Assembly: GCA_026929865.2 (NCBI GenBank)
Contig: CM049404.1
Span: 1,862,501 to 1,926,500 of the forward strand
Source: Hyperoplus lanceolatus
Lineage: Eukaryota; Chordata; Actinopteri; Uranoscopiformes; Ammodytidae
Direction: 5' to 3'
Length of the DNA stretch: 64,000 bases
Position 1 is the first letter of the stretch. Every line of letters starts with the position of its first letter. The translations under genes and the position numbers were made by a program. Under the pieces are notes generated by a model. It was not told the DNA's origin. It ran no database searches and saw only the letters and a program-made list of their open reading frames with translations. Shown one piece after another: positions 21,991 to 32,470 of the stretch.

Positions 21991-22326
21991 CCCCAAAATC
22001 TAGATGTTGGACAAAAGCAGAGTCAATTTGTTTTTAAATTTTGAAAACAAAACAAGTGTCCAACTGCCTGAAGCTTTTCCTAACCACGGTTCGTGATTAG
22101 GAAAATTGATCAATAACGCATAGAAAATTAATGTTTTACACTGTTTTTTCCAAGGGAATGTCTAGCCGTTTCCTAAAATACCAGCTGGAGACTCCAAAAG
22201 GACACTTTTGGTCCATGGCACATGAAATGTAACTGTAAAAAAATTATTTTCTATGGGTTATTGATCAAATTTGAACTGTGATTAGGAAAGGCTTCAGGCA
22301 GTTCTCCCAACATCTAGATTTTGGGG
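21991..22326. mobile_element. Foldback element, 20-bp perfect ends
   Basis: CCCCAAAATCTAGATGTTGG (21991-22010) is perfectly inverted at 22307-22326. Further inside, CTGCCTGAAGCTTTTCCTAA and ATTGATCAATAAC are also mirrored, so nearly the whole 336 bases can fold on itself. This is a typical hairpin-type miniature element. No target duplication is evident. Confidence 0.6.
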
Positions 22327-22649
22327 CTTTGCAGATATGCAAATTTACGCATCATTAGTAAGATATTGATGATTTTTCATATTTATTTAAACATTTTGGA
22401 AAATACTGTAATACAAAAAGTTTTTGTTATAATGTCAGTAATTAACTGGCAATGTTTCATAATGATATCTATAAGTTCAAAAAATTCCCCATTAGCCTAT
22501 CCCCATTCACCTAAACAGTGGTTCTGATTTGTCGGCCCGCTGTTGCTTTCCAGCAGCTTGTTGACAAGGTTGTCCACCCAGGTTGTGATCGTGGAAGGTA
22601 CTAGATGTCATTTTTGGTGAACAACATGTCCATAAAATCACTTTGCCCC
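22327..22649. other. Unassigned DNA
   Basis: AT-rich, without recognisable features. Confidence 0.4.
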
Positions 22650-23649
22650 CTGGGTACAATTCGTATTCTCGTATTGATTATTTTTTATTAGACTAAAGAC
22701 TCATACCCAATGTAATAGATACCAAATATCACAACATCCTGATCTCGGATCATGCCCCAGCGGCCATTATATTCTTGACTTTGGGAGAGTCAAACAACGA
22801 GCTAATTGGCGGCCAAGCCCTTCACTGCTCAATGACAGAATTTTTTGTAAATACATGTCGGGAAAAATCACTGAATATTTAGAGACCAACGATACCTCGG
22901 ATGTCTCTGACCACCTTGTGGGAAACTTTGAAAGTGGTCATGAGAGTTTATATAATTTCATGTGAAGGGTCTTTAATGAAATCTAGAGCAAGACGTTTAA
23001 AGGATATTGACTTGGAGCTCACCTCGTCGGAGACATTGTACAGAAACACAAATAATCCCCAAACTCTGCAAAATATTCTTAGTCTTAAATACGAGTATAA
23101 CACTATTTTAACGAGTCAAGTGAGTGATCAGCTTCTCAGACTTAAGCAACATTATTTTGAATTAGGCGATAAACCACATACCTTGCTGGCCCGCCAGCTC
23201 AGAGGGCAACAAGCCAGCAGATCCATACATACAATAAAATCCAGCAGAGGTGTGGCTTTAACTGACCCGAAACAGATAAATAAACGCTTTAAGGAGTATT
23301 ATCAGGAGCTTTATAAATCCAAAGCTATGGGTGATATCGACGCATGGTTAAAAAAGCTAGACATACCAAAACTAGACAACGCCTCCCGCGAGGCCTTAAA
23401 CTCTGAACTGACCCCTGCAGAAATCACAGAGGCTATCAAATCACTACATAACGGCAAGAGCCCTGGGCCAGGCTTCGTAGTTGAATTTTATAAGAAGTTT
23501 GCTGACCAAGTAACACCAATCTTGCAAAGAATGTTCTCCCACTCAACCGAAGCGAACAGACTCCCACCAACACTGTATAACGCAAACATTTCTCTCTTGT
23601 TAAAACAAGACGGGGATGAAACTAACCCGTCCTCATATCGACCAATTTC

Positions 23650-25795
23650 TATGGCCATGGAGGTCATCATCAGGGCCTCAAGGTGGGTGGTGGGGGGTGA
23701 GCGAACTAAGAACGGGATCTGTCTTCCACCTATCCGAGCATACATGGATGACTTGACCACTCTGATCGCTACTACCCGGATAAAAATCAAGCCAAGCAAG
23801 TCACGAAGCATCTCAATAGTCAAGGGAAAGCTTAAAAACGTGAAGTTTTGCATTGGTGAAGACCCAATACATACGGTATCTGAGCAACCCATCAAAAGCC
23901 TGGGCAGATGGTATGACGCAAGCCTCAAGGATAAGTGCAGCAAATTAAGCCAGGATATCACCAACAGTCTGGAAAACATCAACAAGACACTGCTACCAGG
24001 GAAGCTTAAGCTCTGGTGCCTGCAATTTGGTCTTCTCCCTCGGGTAATGTGGCCGCTCACTATCTACGAGGTCCCAATAACAACTGTGGAGAAGATGGAG
24101 CGAACCATGACTTAATTTGTGAAGAAATGGCTTGGGCTCCCACGCTGTCTAACTAACATCAGCCTCAATGGCAAAGGGGTCCTTGAACTGCCTATCACAA
24201 GCCTTACTGAAGAGTACAAGTGCTCTAAAGTGAGACTCCATATGACTTTGAAGGACTCCAGAGACCAGACCATCAGCAATGCTGTACCAAACCTGTTAAC
24301 TGGACGGAAATGGACATCATCCGATGTGGCGCAACATGCTACGTCAGCCCTGAAGCACAGCGACATTGTGGGGCATGTCCAGCTGGGAAGAGGAGGCTTT
24401 GGCCTTGCAGCAAGTAAGCCAACTTGGCGTAAGGCCTCAACGTCAGAGAGGAGGAAAATGGTGGTAGAGGAGGTGCGCCGTCAGGAGGAGTCTATAAGAA
24501 GTGCAAAGGCCGTCTCTCTTGTCAAGCTGGGACAATGGATGAGGTGGGAAGACCTGGAGAGGAGAAAGATCAGCTGGAGGGAGCTCTGGGAAATGGAGGC
24601 AAACAACATTAGCTCCATCATCAGAGCCACCTATGATGTGCTCCCATCTCCAAAAAACCTCAACCAGTGGTATGGCGAGGACCCAACCTGTGCCCTCTGC
24701 CCAACCACAGTGACTCTCAAACACATCTTGGTCGGTTGTAAGACCAGCCTCTCACAAGGCCGCTACACCTGGAGACACAACCAGGTCCTCAAGAATCTGG
24801 CAGCAGCTCTGGAGAGCAAAAGAAATACCACAAACTCCCTGCCCCTGAGAGCAACAAATTATATCACGGCACCATCATTCATCCGAGAGGGACAGAAAAA
24901 GCACAACCATCCCCCTTCCAAACCAGAAGCTGGGCAGCTAGCCAAGGCCCGGGATTGGAAGATGCTAGTTGATATTGGCCAGCAACTAATCTTTCCACCT
25001 GAGATTGCAGCTACCACCCTTAGACCAGACTTGGTACTCTGGTCCCCGTCACTGAAGTCTGTCAACATCATAGAGCTCACAGTCCCATGGGAGAATTCAA
25101 CTGAAGAGGCCTATGAGCGCAAGAAACTGCGCTACACAGAACTGGCAGCAGACACGCAGCAACGAGGATGGAATCCGAAAATCTATCCGGTTGAAGTGGG
25201 ATGTAGAGGTTTTGTGGCTTCTTCCACAATCAGGTTGCTGAAAGACCTTGGCATCCATGGACAGGCTCTGCGACAGACAATAAGATCAGTCTCTGAAGCG
25301 GCTGAAAGAAGCAGCCAGTGGATCTGGATCAAGCGGAAGGACCCTTGCTGGGCTCATAAAACAGCAACATGACATGCTCAATTATCCCCACCCCCATCAC
25401 CCACTTGAGAACCCAAGTCAGAACCCTCCAGGAGGAGGGTGAACAAGGTATGCGGTCAGCTCTAGGCCTGAGTCAGGGAAGAGGACCCCCTTGCCTTGCA
25501 AAGTCCCGTGGGCTGCTCCAACAACCATGACATGTATTATGATTGGGCATGGGACACAAGCAAAGGCTTGATCACCCTGTAGCTGGCCACCTTTGATGAG
25601 GGTGTCTAGTGATGAAAGGTCGAAAAACCCACTGATTCGAAGGTACACTACTGAGGATGTGTCTCGAAATTTACATCTGTCCCATATCAGTTCCCACGTC
25701 ACTCAACATCAAGGCAAACCTCATATGTGAGCATCAATACCATCTATTGGCACAACGGACAGTTAATATCTCGTCCTGTGTTTTTATGATTCATT
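23650..25795 (+). mobile_element. Hero-like LINE, 5'-truncated, inserted in Tx1 LINE
   Basis: The insertion lies between SYRPIS (ending near 23648) and LNLDF (starting near 25799) of the host LINE. It is cut off at its 5' end just before the reverse-transcriptase YMDD box, and its 3' UTR runs from 25373 to about 25795. The order RT, CCHC finger, restriction-like endonuclease identifies the NeSL/R2/Hero group rather than L1. At most a 3-4 base duplication (ATG) is visible at the borders. Confidence 0.7.
23653..25372 (+). pseudogene. Hero-like reverse transcriptase C-half plus restriction-like endonuclease
   Basis: In order: the RT catalytic box RAYMDDLTTL, thumb sequences (KPSKSRSISIVKGKL, LWCLQFGLLPRVMWPL), a CCHC-type finger CALCPTTVTLKHILVGCK, and a PD-(D/E)XK-type endonuclease with RPDLVLWSP, VNIIELTVPWE, EAYERKKLRYTEL and IYPVEVGCRGF. 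Such endonucleases cut the target for LINEs of the R2/NeSL/Hero group. One in-frame TAA (24113-24115, after MERTMT) breaks it. The remaining 417 codons are open. The protein N-terminus is absent. Confidence 0.78.
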
Positions 25796-26087
25796 ATGCT
25801 TAACTTGGACTTCAAAATTTTAACAAAAATTCTGGCAAATAGACTAAACAAATATATAGAATCCATTATTCACACAGATCAGACCGGGTTTATCCCCAAT
25901 AGGTTTTCATTGTTTAATGTTAGGAGAGTCCTAAATATTATGTATAACAAATTCGACAGCTCTTCCAAACAAGCTGTTTTGTGTCTGGACGAGGAAAAGG
26001 CTTTCGATCAGGTTGAGTGGGGGTACTTGCTCAAGGTGCTGGAGGAGTTCGGTCTAGGGGCCCCTTTTATTTCATGGGTGCGCTTAA

Positions 26088-26366
26088 TATATTCAGGGTG
26101 GCCTTTTATTGTGGACAGTCTAAGGCACACCTGTGCACTAATCATGATGTCAGATCAGCATCTTGATGTGGCACACCTGTGAGGTGGGATGGATTATCTC
26201 AGCAAAGCAGAAGTGCTCACTATCACACATTTAGACAGATTTGTGAACAATGTTTGAGAGAAATGGTACAATTGTGTATCTGGAATGAATTTTAGATCTT
26301 TAAGTCCATCTCATGAAAAATGGGAGCAAAAACAAAAGTGTTGCGTTTATATTTTTGTTCAGTGTA
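26088..26366. mobile_element. Solo arm of a Tc1-like element
   Basis: It starts TTCAGGGTGGCCTTTTATTG and ends with CGTTTATATTTTTGTTCAGT. Nearly the same 270 bases form the right arm of the deleted Tc1 element at 34525-35156 (from about 34882). Only this arm is present here, directly abutting the truncated Tx1 reverse transcriptase. Confidence 0.7.
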
Positions 26367-27397
26367 GATACACATATAAAACACCCATATGAAATTAAAT
26401 GCAGTATTGGATTTACAGTAAGGGAATAAGTACACCCAATGAGAACCACAGACTGAAAACAGTCAAGGAAGAGCGTAGCCTTTTGGAATATTAACAGTGC
26501 TCATTTGCATTTAACTTAAAACAAAATTCAACTGACATAAAACAAAACACAAATAAGTCTTCTGTAAAGATAAGACCACAACTATTAACGTTGTCAAATT
26601 AACCATTTTTGTGCAAAAAAAATGTCATGTTTGCCTTCTCAGGATGGATACGAGATCTTTAATGTACATGCTGTTCTAATGTGCAGCGCTGTTTATTATT
26701 AATATAACGGCCCGTCATCAGACACATGTAGCCTACCGGATGGTTTTATACATCGATCACTCATAACGTTATCCAAGTCAGAGCTTTTTGTATGGGCAGA
26801 GATCGTCATTTTAAGTGTGTCTTTATGAAGTTTCTTGTTAAACGTTTCCATATCACCGGGCCGCCGTGTCCCGCTGTGTTTTTTGGGTTTGTCTCCACCG
26901 CCGTGTGTAAAGGCAGCACTAGAACAGCTGACGGGAGGAAGCGTGCAGGCGGCCGCTGCCTCGTTGTCAGCCTAGACGTGCCTAATACATGCGTGACAAT
27001 ACTGCTAGATTGCGTGTCATTTGCAAAAAGAAATGCTTTGCATTGGTGTTCAAAAATAGTCTGACATAAAGAGCGATCAGTCTGTGAAACTGCGAACGTG
27101 AGCGAGTTTTGAGCACTCGTGCGCGCGCTCCTTGAGATGGTCGGGCTCGTTCTCGTCACTCACAGCCCGGTGAGAAATGCTCCTCTCGGTGTTCACAGAA
27201 CAGCATCCGTGAGCGGACATGTTTCATCGATCATGACATAAAGAGCGATCAGTCTGTCAAAATACAAACGTGACAACAGCAGGGGGCGGCACCGAAATGA
27301 GGCACCGAAACTTTCATTCTTATTCGGTCTGGTTACTACCGCTTACGTCGGCACCGGTGCCATACTAAGAAATACATATAATAATAATAATAATAAT
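26367..27397. other. Unassigned DNA with a 22-bp direct repeat
   Basis: GACATAAAGAGCGATCAGTC occurs at about 27063 and 27236. The stretch 26860-27190 is CpG-rich. Near 27290-27360 the GGCACCG words look like the end of an unidentified TIR element. No gene is supported. Confidence 0.4.
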
Positions 27398-28572
27398 CAG
27401 GGCTGCCAAGTTTCACCAAAAGTTTGGAGTGAGATTTTTTGGCCGAGGGACCCAAAACCGTGTCCTCTTTCCCACCCAATCATTTTTGCTAGTGTCCTGC
27501 AAGTTTACATATTGTTCATAATAAATCAGAAATAAAAGACAATTGGAAAATGTGATAAAACATCAAAAATCTTATTAAAATAAACAAATTCATGAATTGC
27601 AAAGTCATAGGACAGGTTTTAATTAAACATTGGGTGTGGACATATTGTAAGTGGGGGTCTGGGGTTCCCCCCCAGAAAATTTTGAGCATTAAACACTTAA
27701 TTTCCTGCATTCTGGTGAATTTTTATGAAGCAATGTGTGCCTTTTCTGCATTCATTTTTATGTAAAGTAAAAGAGAACATTCACGGTTTCGCTGACACAA
27801 ATTTAATTGAATAGCCTACAATGCATGTGTAGTGCTTTCAAATATCTCCTGTAGCCTATTGTTAAAACATTTGGTTAAACTGTAATAAAGGTAATTATTC
27901 TATATGTATTCAACATTGTATGGGTTATCCAATTTCAATTCACCATTATTATATTAAATCTATGACACTTGATGTCTTCTCAGAACATATTTTTCCCACA
28001 GTAACCTCTAAGCTTAGTAACTCAATACATTCATTCAATTAATGTTGACAACATTTTAGAACAAAAATGTGTTGGTGTGTCAACCAGCCCAATAACATAA
28101 TGCAAAACAAGCTTGAATATATCAAGTGCAGTGACTGATTTGAATTAAGGTGTTCTTACCTCTTTGTTCATTTAATACCGGCGTCCTTGTTGTCATTAAT
28201 TTTCCATATAATTTGAACAAAGGGCGGGACTGGGAGGCGGCGGTCTTTCATTAGTTTTGTAGTGTAACGCAGGGGGGCGTGGCCGTGGTGGTTTGCCAAG
28301 TGGCTGCTGCGGCTACGGGCTGCACATGGCCATGGATATTGTCCATGCCATGGACCTATAAAGAAACCGCGCGTGCAGAAAGCATGGCAGAAAGAGGATG
28401 TCACGGAACTCAGTCCGTTAGCTTTTCAAAATAAGACTTTCAAAGTAAAAGTACCAAAAAAATATATATATTACGGGGATTCATTTCTCTGCGTGAGAAA
28501 TTGGAGGTGTGGCGTGTGAACTGGTTGATATGCGTGTGTCTCACGGCCAAAGCGTGAGACTTGGCCGCTCTG
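27398..28572. mobile_element. Non-autonomous hAT-like element inside an ATA repeat
   Basis: Left end CAGGGCTGCCAAGTTTCAC and inverted right end CAGAGCGGCCAAGTCTCAC match over most of 19 bases. The element interrupts an (ATA)n tract, leaving ATAATAAT on each side (27390-27397 and 28573-28580). This is consistent with an 8-bp hAT duplication, although any register of the microsatellite would match. No transposase. Confidence 0.65.

Positions 28573-28635
<63 letters not shown>
28573..28635. repeat. (ATA)n microsatellite
   Basis: About 21 ATA units. The smaller left part of the same tract lies at 27378-27397 before the hAT-like insertion. Confidence 0.92.
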
Positions 28636-28991
28636 TACATATAAGAAAAATAACCAAATTTAAAGGGAACTTCTATATTATATTATAATTATTGACACAA
28701 AATTACGAAAAAAAAAAGTGTCTGCAGGGCCAGTGAAAATATACAAATATACAAGGGACCAGTAAAACTCGGATCCACTGGCCCGATGGAAAAAAAAGTT
28801 ATGTTGAACCCTGTAATGCAGTCAGGCTCTCAGGCACTCTGACACATTAATCTCTCAATGCCCTTCGTCCTCCTCTGTCTCTCGCCCCAGTGAACCATTT
28901 GGACAGTGCCCTCTCCGCTTCCTGTTGGTTGACCTTTGCCGTTAGAGTGTTCTTCTTAAGAGCCTCTGTAAAACAAATTTGGTTGACAGTA
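28636..28991. other. Unassigned DNA
   Basis: No supported feature. It is AT-rich, then becomes more balanced near 28800. Confidence 0.4.
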
Positions 28992-29000
28992 GGGGAAGGT

Positions 29001-29599
29001 TAGCCTGGCTCCGCCCGCCCGCCTACTTCCGGACAAATTTCATTTTCCCTTCAGTAGTCAGTCTGGGTGTACAGCGCATTTCCCAGATTCTCCGGAGAAT
29101 CTACGATCGGCCAATCAGCGAACAGAGCGAGTGGCTGAGAACGCTCCAGTTTCAGTTGAATGCTGCGTTGCTTTATACTCGGAAGAAGGAGATTTCCGAC
29201 TTGGTAGTTCCGAGTTCCGACCTGTCTGTGTTCCAGTGCATCTGCTTGCTAAAGTATGGACGCCTAAAACCTTTCTCGTCCAAATAACTAAACGTTAGGC
29301 TCTAACAAGTTACTGTTGCCAGGTACTGGTAGATTCATAGACTACAATATGTAGTGAAGTCGGAAATTTCCGAGTTCCCTGTCCAACTGGAAGGCACCAT
29401 CAAAAGCCGGCTCATGACACACGTGATGACCAAACGTGATGCGATTGGTTGGCTAATCCAGAGTGGCACTGGGCAGATCCAATAGTTTTAAACTTCGACA
29501 GACACCCGCCTCCAAGTGAGTTAACGTTTGCCAATTACAGCACTTCCAGACCATCTGTACAAATGAAATGAAGTACGGTGGTCTGGTTGGACCAGGCTA
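29001..29599. mobile_element. TAGCCTGG-TIR MITE with exact 9-bp TSD, copy 1
   Basis: It begins TAGCCTGGCTCC and ends GGACCAGGCTA. The 9 bases GGGGAAGGT are duplicated exactly on both sides (28992-29000 and 29600-29608) and are part of the TIR of the host element. A second member with a 9-bp TSD is at 36004-36575. The 9-bp duplication suggests a Mutator- or Merlin-type transposase. No gene inside. Confidence 0.82.
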
Positions 29600-30004
29600 G
29601 GGGAAGGTGGGGTGATTTGTGCATTTTGGAAGTTGCAAAACCCCTTGTTTCTAGAAAACCGTGGAAGAAATTGGAAATGTGACCACATATTTAAGAAGAG
29701 CCATCCATTTGACTCATCCTGTAAAGAAGGGAGACACAAGGAATAAGATATAAGCACATTTAAGCTCAAAAAACTGTGTTTTGCCTTTCAAAGTAAAATT
29801 TCCATGATCAAGGTTTTTTGATTATTGTGTCTGAACAATTATAGACACGTTTGAAAACATTTGACACATGTTTTAGTGCTTTGGTATGCTACACTTTGAG
29901 TCTATATAGTTAGCACAATGTCAACCCTAAATTGCTGCATCATGCCTATTATCCAAAATTCTGGGGATGGGGTGATTTGTGCGCAAGGTCCTGGGTGAGT
30001 TATA

Positions 30005-30320
30005 AGTAAGTAAGTAAGTAAAATGTATTTATAAAAGCACATTTATGACAGTTTGCACTGTCCAAAGTGCTGTACATAGTGCATTCAGTAGGTAAACAAT
30101 GAAGGTAAAATAACAATAACCAAAATAAAAGACGTAAAGCCCATACATCCACATAAACACAGATAGTAGTGCAGAGGTAAGTAAGTAGTGCAGAGGTTAA
30201 TGGGGAGGAAACACCAGGGTGTACATATGGGTTTTGAGCCTTGATTTAAAGGCAGAAATGTAGGGGGAATCACATTTGTCAGGTGGCAGTTGGTTCCACA
30301 AGCACGGAGCAACTAGTGCA
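30005..30320 (-). mobile_element. Short retroelement piece nested in copy A
   Basis: The words AAGTAAGTAAGTAAGTAAAA, TGTATTTATAAAAGCACATT and CCAAAGTGCTGTACAT, read on the minus strand, form a typical LINE/SINE 3' end. It continues to CACGGAGCAACTAGTGCA. The same insertion sits at the same place in copy B (about 58590-58906) and is absent from copy C, so it predates the A/B split. Confidence 0.5.
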
Positions 30321-30492
30321 AAGTACATTTCTGAGAGTTGTGCCAGTGGCATGGCTGTATACGCTGGTCACCAAAAGAAAGTGATAGTCTACAGTAGCTC
30401 AGGAGAGAGTGACATCTCAATTCCACTTAACGACACCACTGATGAGAGTTCAGATGGCCAGAAAGATGATGATGGTGACTTTGTCATTGTGA

Positions 30493-30525
30493 CACAAATC
30501 ACCCCACTACGTGGGGTGATTTGTG
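30493..30525. other. Internal palindrome of the terminal motif
   Basis: CACAAATCACCCCAC, spacer TAC, then GTGGGGTGATTTGTG. Each arm equals the inner part of the element's terminal inverted repeat. Copy B has the same palindrome with 16-bp arms at 59088-59122. Confidence 0.85.
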
Positions 30526-30715
30526 CGACAAGACAACTTTTTTTCCGAAAGCTATATTTCTTAAACAGTTTATTCCAGATCCAAAGTTTTTATTGCCAGG
30601 GATGCACAACATCCTGAAATATATGTACATATTTGAGTTGGAGACATAACTGTCAAGGCCTCACTTTAAAATCACTTAGAGTAAAAAGTTGCACAAATCA
30701 CCCCACCTTCCCCTA

Positions 30716-31013
30716 TAAGCTCACAATAAAAATACCATCTTTCTTAACATCATTCCAATTAAACTAAGGCCAACTTAGTTATTTCCAAAGTATTTTAACT
30801 TTATAAAACCGTTTATTATAATACTCCCTCACAGTCATAATTAATACATAGTGGCTTTGTGAGGTGTGTACATGTAATCATAGAATTAAAATAAAATTAT
30901 GACAATTTAACACCAGTCTTGGAAGAGTTTTTTAACTTAATGCTGAATAAACCATTGGAATGCAATCGCTTAAAGCAAAATTGTTCAGGCGGTGGCGGGC
31001 AGACCTGTGAAGG
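30716..31013. other. Unassigned AT-rich DNA
   Basis: Nothing recognised. Confidence 0.4.
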
Positions 31014-31967
31014 CAGGACTGTACGCTTATTTTTTTTAGGTGGTAGCACTGGTGCTAGCAAGCCAAAAAAATCAGTAGCACAAAAACAAATTTGGTAGCA
31101 CAGAAAGTATGTTCGAAAACTTGCATAACCTTAACCCTTGCATTTCGCTCTAATTACCTTTGAGGATGTCATCTTGGTCTAATTTGAGATTCACAATTAA
31201 TATTATATCCTAGTGTGTGCAGTAATAATTGTAGAAAAATGAATAGGGTTGCACTGATTGCAATTTAGACAAAAGAATCTAACCTGCCAATTGCAATTTT
31301 TTGCTGATTCAGAATTATTTCTCCCCATAAGAATATAAAAATAATATCTGTATCTATATATTTTTTTGTATATATAATTATTATATTAATAATAATAACA
31401 AAAATAGAAAATGTCCTTCTGTTAATAAAAACCAAACTTTAAAACATTAAACATAGCTTGTTAAATGAATAAGTATACATATTGGTAAAATTTAGGATAA
31501 ATTAAATTGGTTGTTGTGAATGTGCTGAGAGTAGTTCTTCAGTGGCTTATTTCAAACTCTGCAGCTGAATGAGTTGCCTTTGTAGCTAGGGCACTGCAAG
31601 CTGAAGCGCTAACTTCCTGTTTTTACCGGCTTCAGAATAAAAGTCAACTCACGTTTGGCTAGTAACAGGCTTTTAATGTGAAGGCGCACAGGAAATGTTG
31701 TGCTTGCACACGCGCTAACTTAACTGTGGTAATGTAAAGAGCCGTCTCCTTCCGGTTATATCGCCGCACAAGCACAGATCCAGAGCGCACATCTTTCACC
31801 AGCCAAAGACTACATTTACCCGCATTTGGAGATAGTAATTGAAGAGCCCTCTAAGCAGTGTTGTGCATCTACTCATTAGCACTAGTGCGAGTGGACTTGT
31901 ATTCATCATCGCACGTGATCAATTCCAGTAGCAAATGCGATCAAAACTGTCGCACTGTACAGCCCTG
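31014..31967. mobile_element. Probable non-autonomous hAT element
   Basis: It starts CAGGACTGTAC and ends GTACAGCCCTG. The flanking octamers TGTGAAGG and ACTGAAGG agree at 6 of 8 positions, as expected for an old hAT duplication. The interior is AT-rich, without a gene. Confidence 0.45.
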
Positions 31968-32470
31968 ACTGAAGGGTTCGCTGCATTTACCACACAAGAC
32001 ACGGCGCAATGATCATTTTATTACGATTATCTTGTTTTCATGATCGAGGGAAGCCAAAATCGAAATTCAATTAAACGCTAAATACCAATCCACCAAACTT
32101 CCTCTCTGCCGAATAAAATGCACACCACAAGTGATGATGACACACTCATGTAAAGTGTCAAAAAACATCTATCATAATTCCTTGTTTTGAGACAGTTTTT
32201 CTCTTATTTACTTACCATACACAACATTAAAAAGACGCAAGTCCTTGAACCTTTTTTTGCCGTGACGGCCAAAAAGGTTGTATTCCAAGGCAAGGTCGTT
32301 TGTTATGACGTACTTCATCATACGTCTTGTAGCATCATCTATGCTACATCCCCCTACATCTGCCACCATGGCAACCTAGGGATGAGAGCCAAAAGGAGAA
32401 ACAAAGGCTTACATGTACTGCAAAGACAATAAGCTTCATAGATTCAATAGCCAGAAATTCAAGTAAACAT
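31968..32470. other. Unassigned DNA
   Basis: No supported feature. Confidence 0.4.

Larger units (their letters stand above)
22650..26087 (+). mobile_element. Tx1/L1-type LINE fragment, split by a Hero LINE
   Basis: The left part (22650-23648) encodes the end of an AP endonuclease (RIDYFLLD, ILISDHAPA), a long linker (LLRLKQHYFELGDKPHTLLA) and the first reverse-transcriptase blocks (SLHNGKSPGPG, VEFYKKF, SYRPIS). The right part (25796-26087) picks up with LNLDFKILTKILANRLNKYI, DQTGFIPNR and DEEKAFDQVEWGYL. Joined, the two parts make one continuous L1/Tx1-type reverse transcriptase. The catalytic FADD and everything after it is missing, because the copy stops at LIYS where a Tc1 arm begins at 26088. 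Confidence 0.78.
28992..30713. mobile_element. GGGGAAGGTGGGGTGATT-TIR element, copy A
   Basis: The left end GGGGAAGGT is at 28992-29000. A 599-bp MITE then intervenes, and the end resumes at 29600 as GGGGAAGGTGGGGTGATT. The right end is the exact inverse (TGCACAAATCACCCCACCTT then CCCC at 30713). A TA dinucleotide flanks both sides. A short CDS-like stretch (DISIPLNDTTDESSDGQKDD, 30411-30470) may be a last piece of a transposase. Almost the same sequence, without the MITE, forms copy B at 58186-59309, and a diverged copy C is at 37464-38554. Superfamily unassigned; TA flanks are compatible with Tc1/mariner-like or related classes. Confidence 0.75.

Noticed and set aside
22901..24115. A single chimeric reverse transcriptase
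   Set aside because: The protein switches from Tx1/L1-type to Hero-type at 23650, and the missing Tx1 part resumes at 25796, so this is an insertion, not one gene.
28440..28640. Poly-Ile reading frame
   Set aside because: Translation of the ATA microsatellite.
30276..30617. Open frames in copies A and B (58862-59086) as a conserved host gene
   Set aside because: Both are inside the same TIR element. The N-terminal half is a nested retroelement tail, and only a short acidic piece could come from an old transposase.
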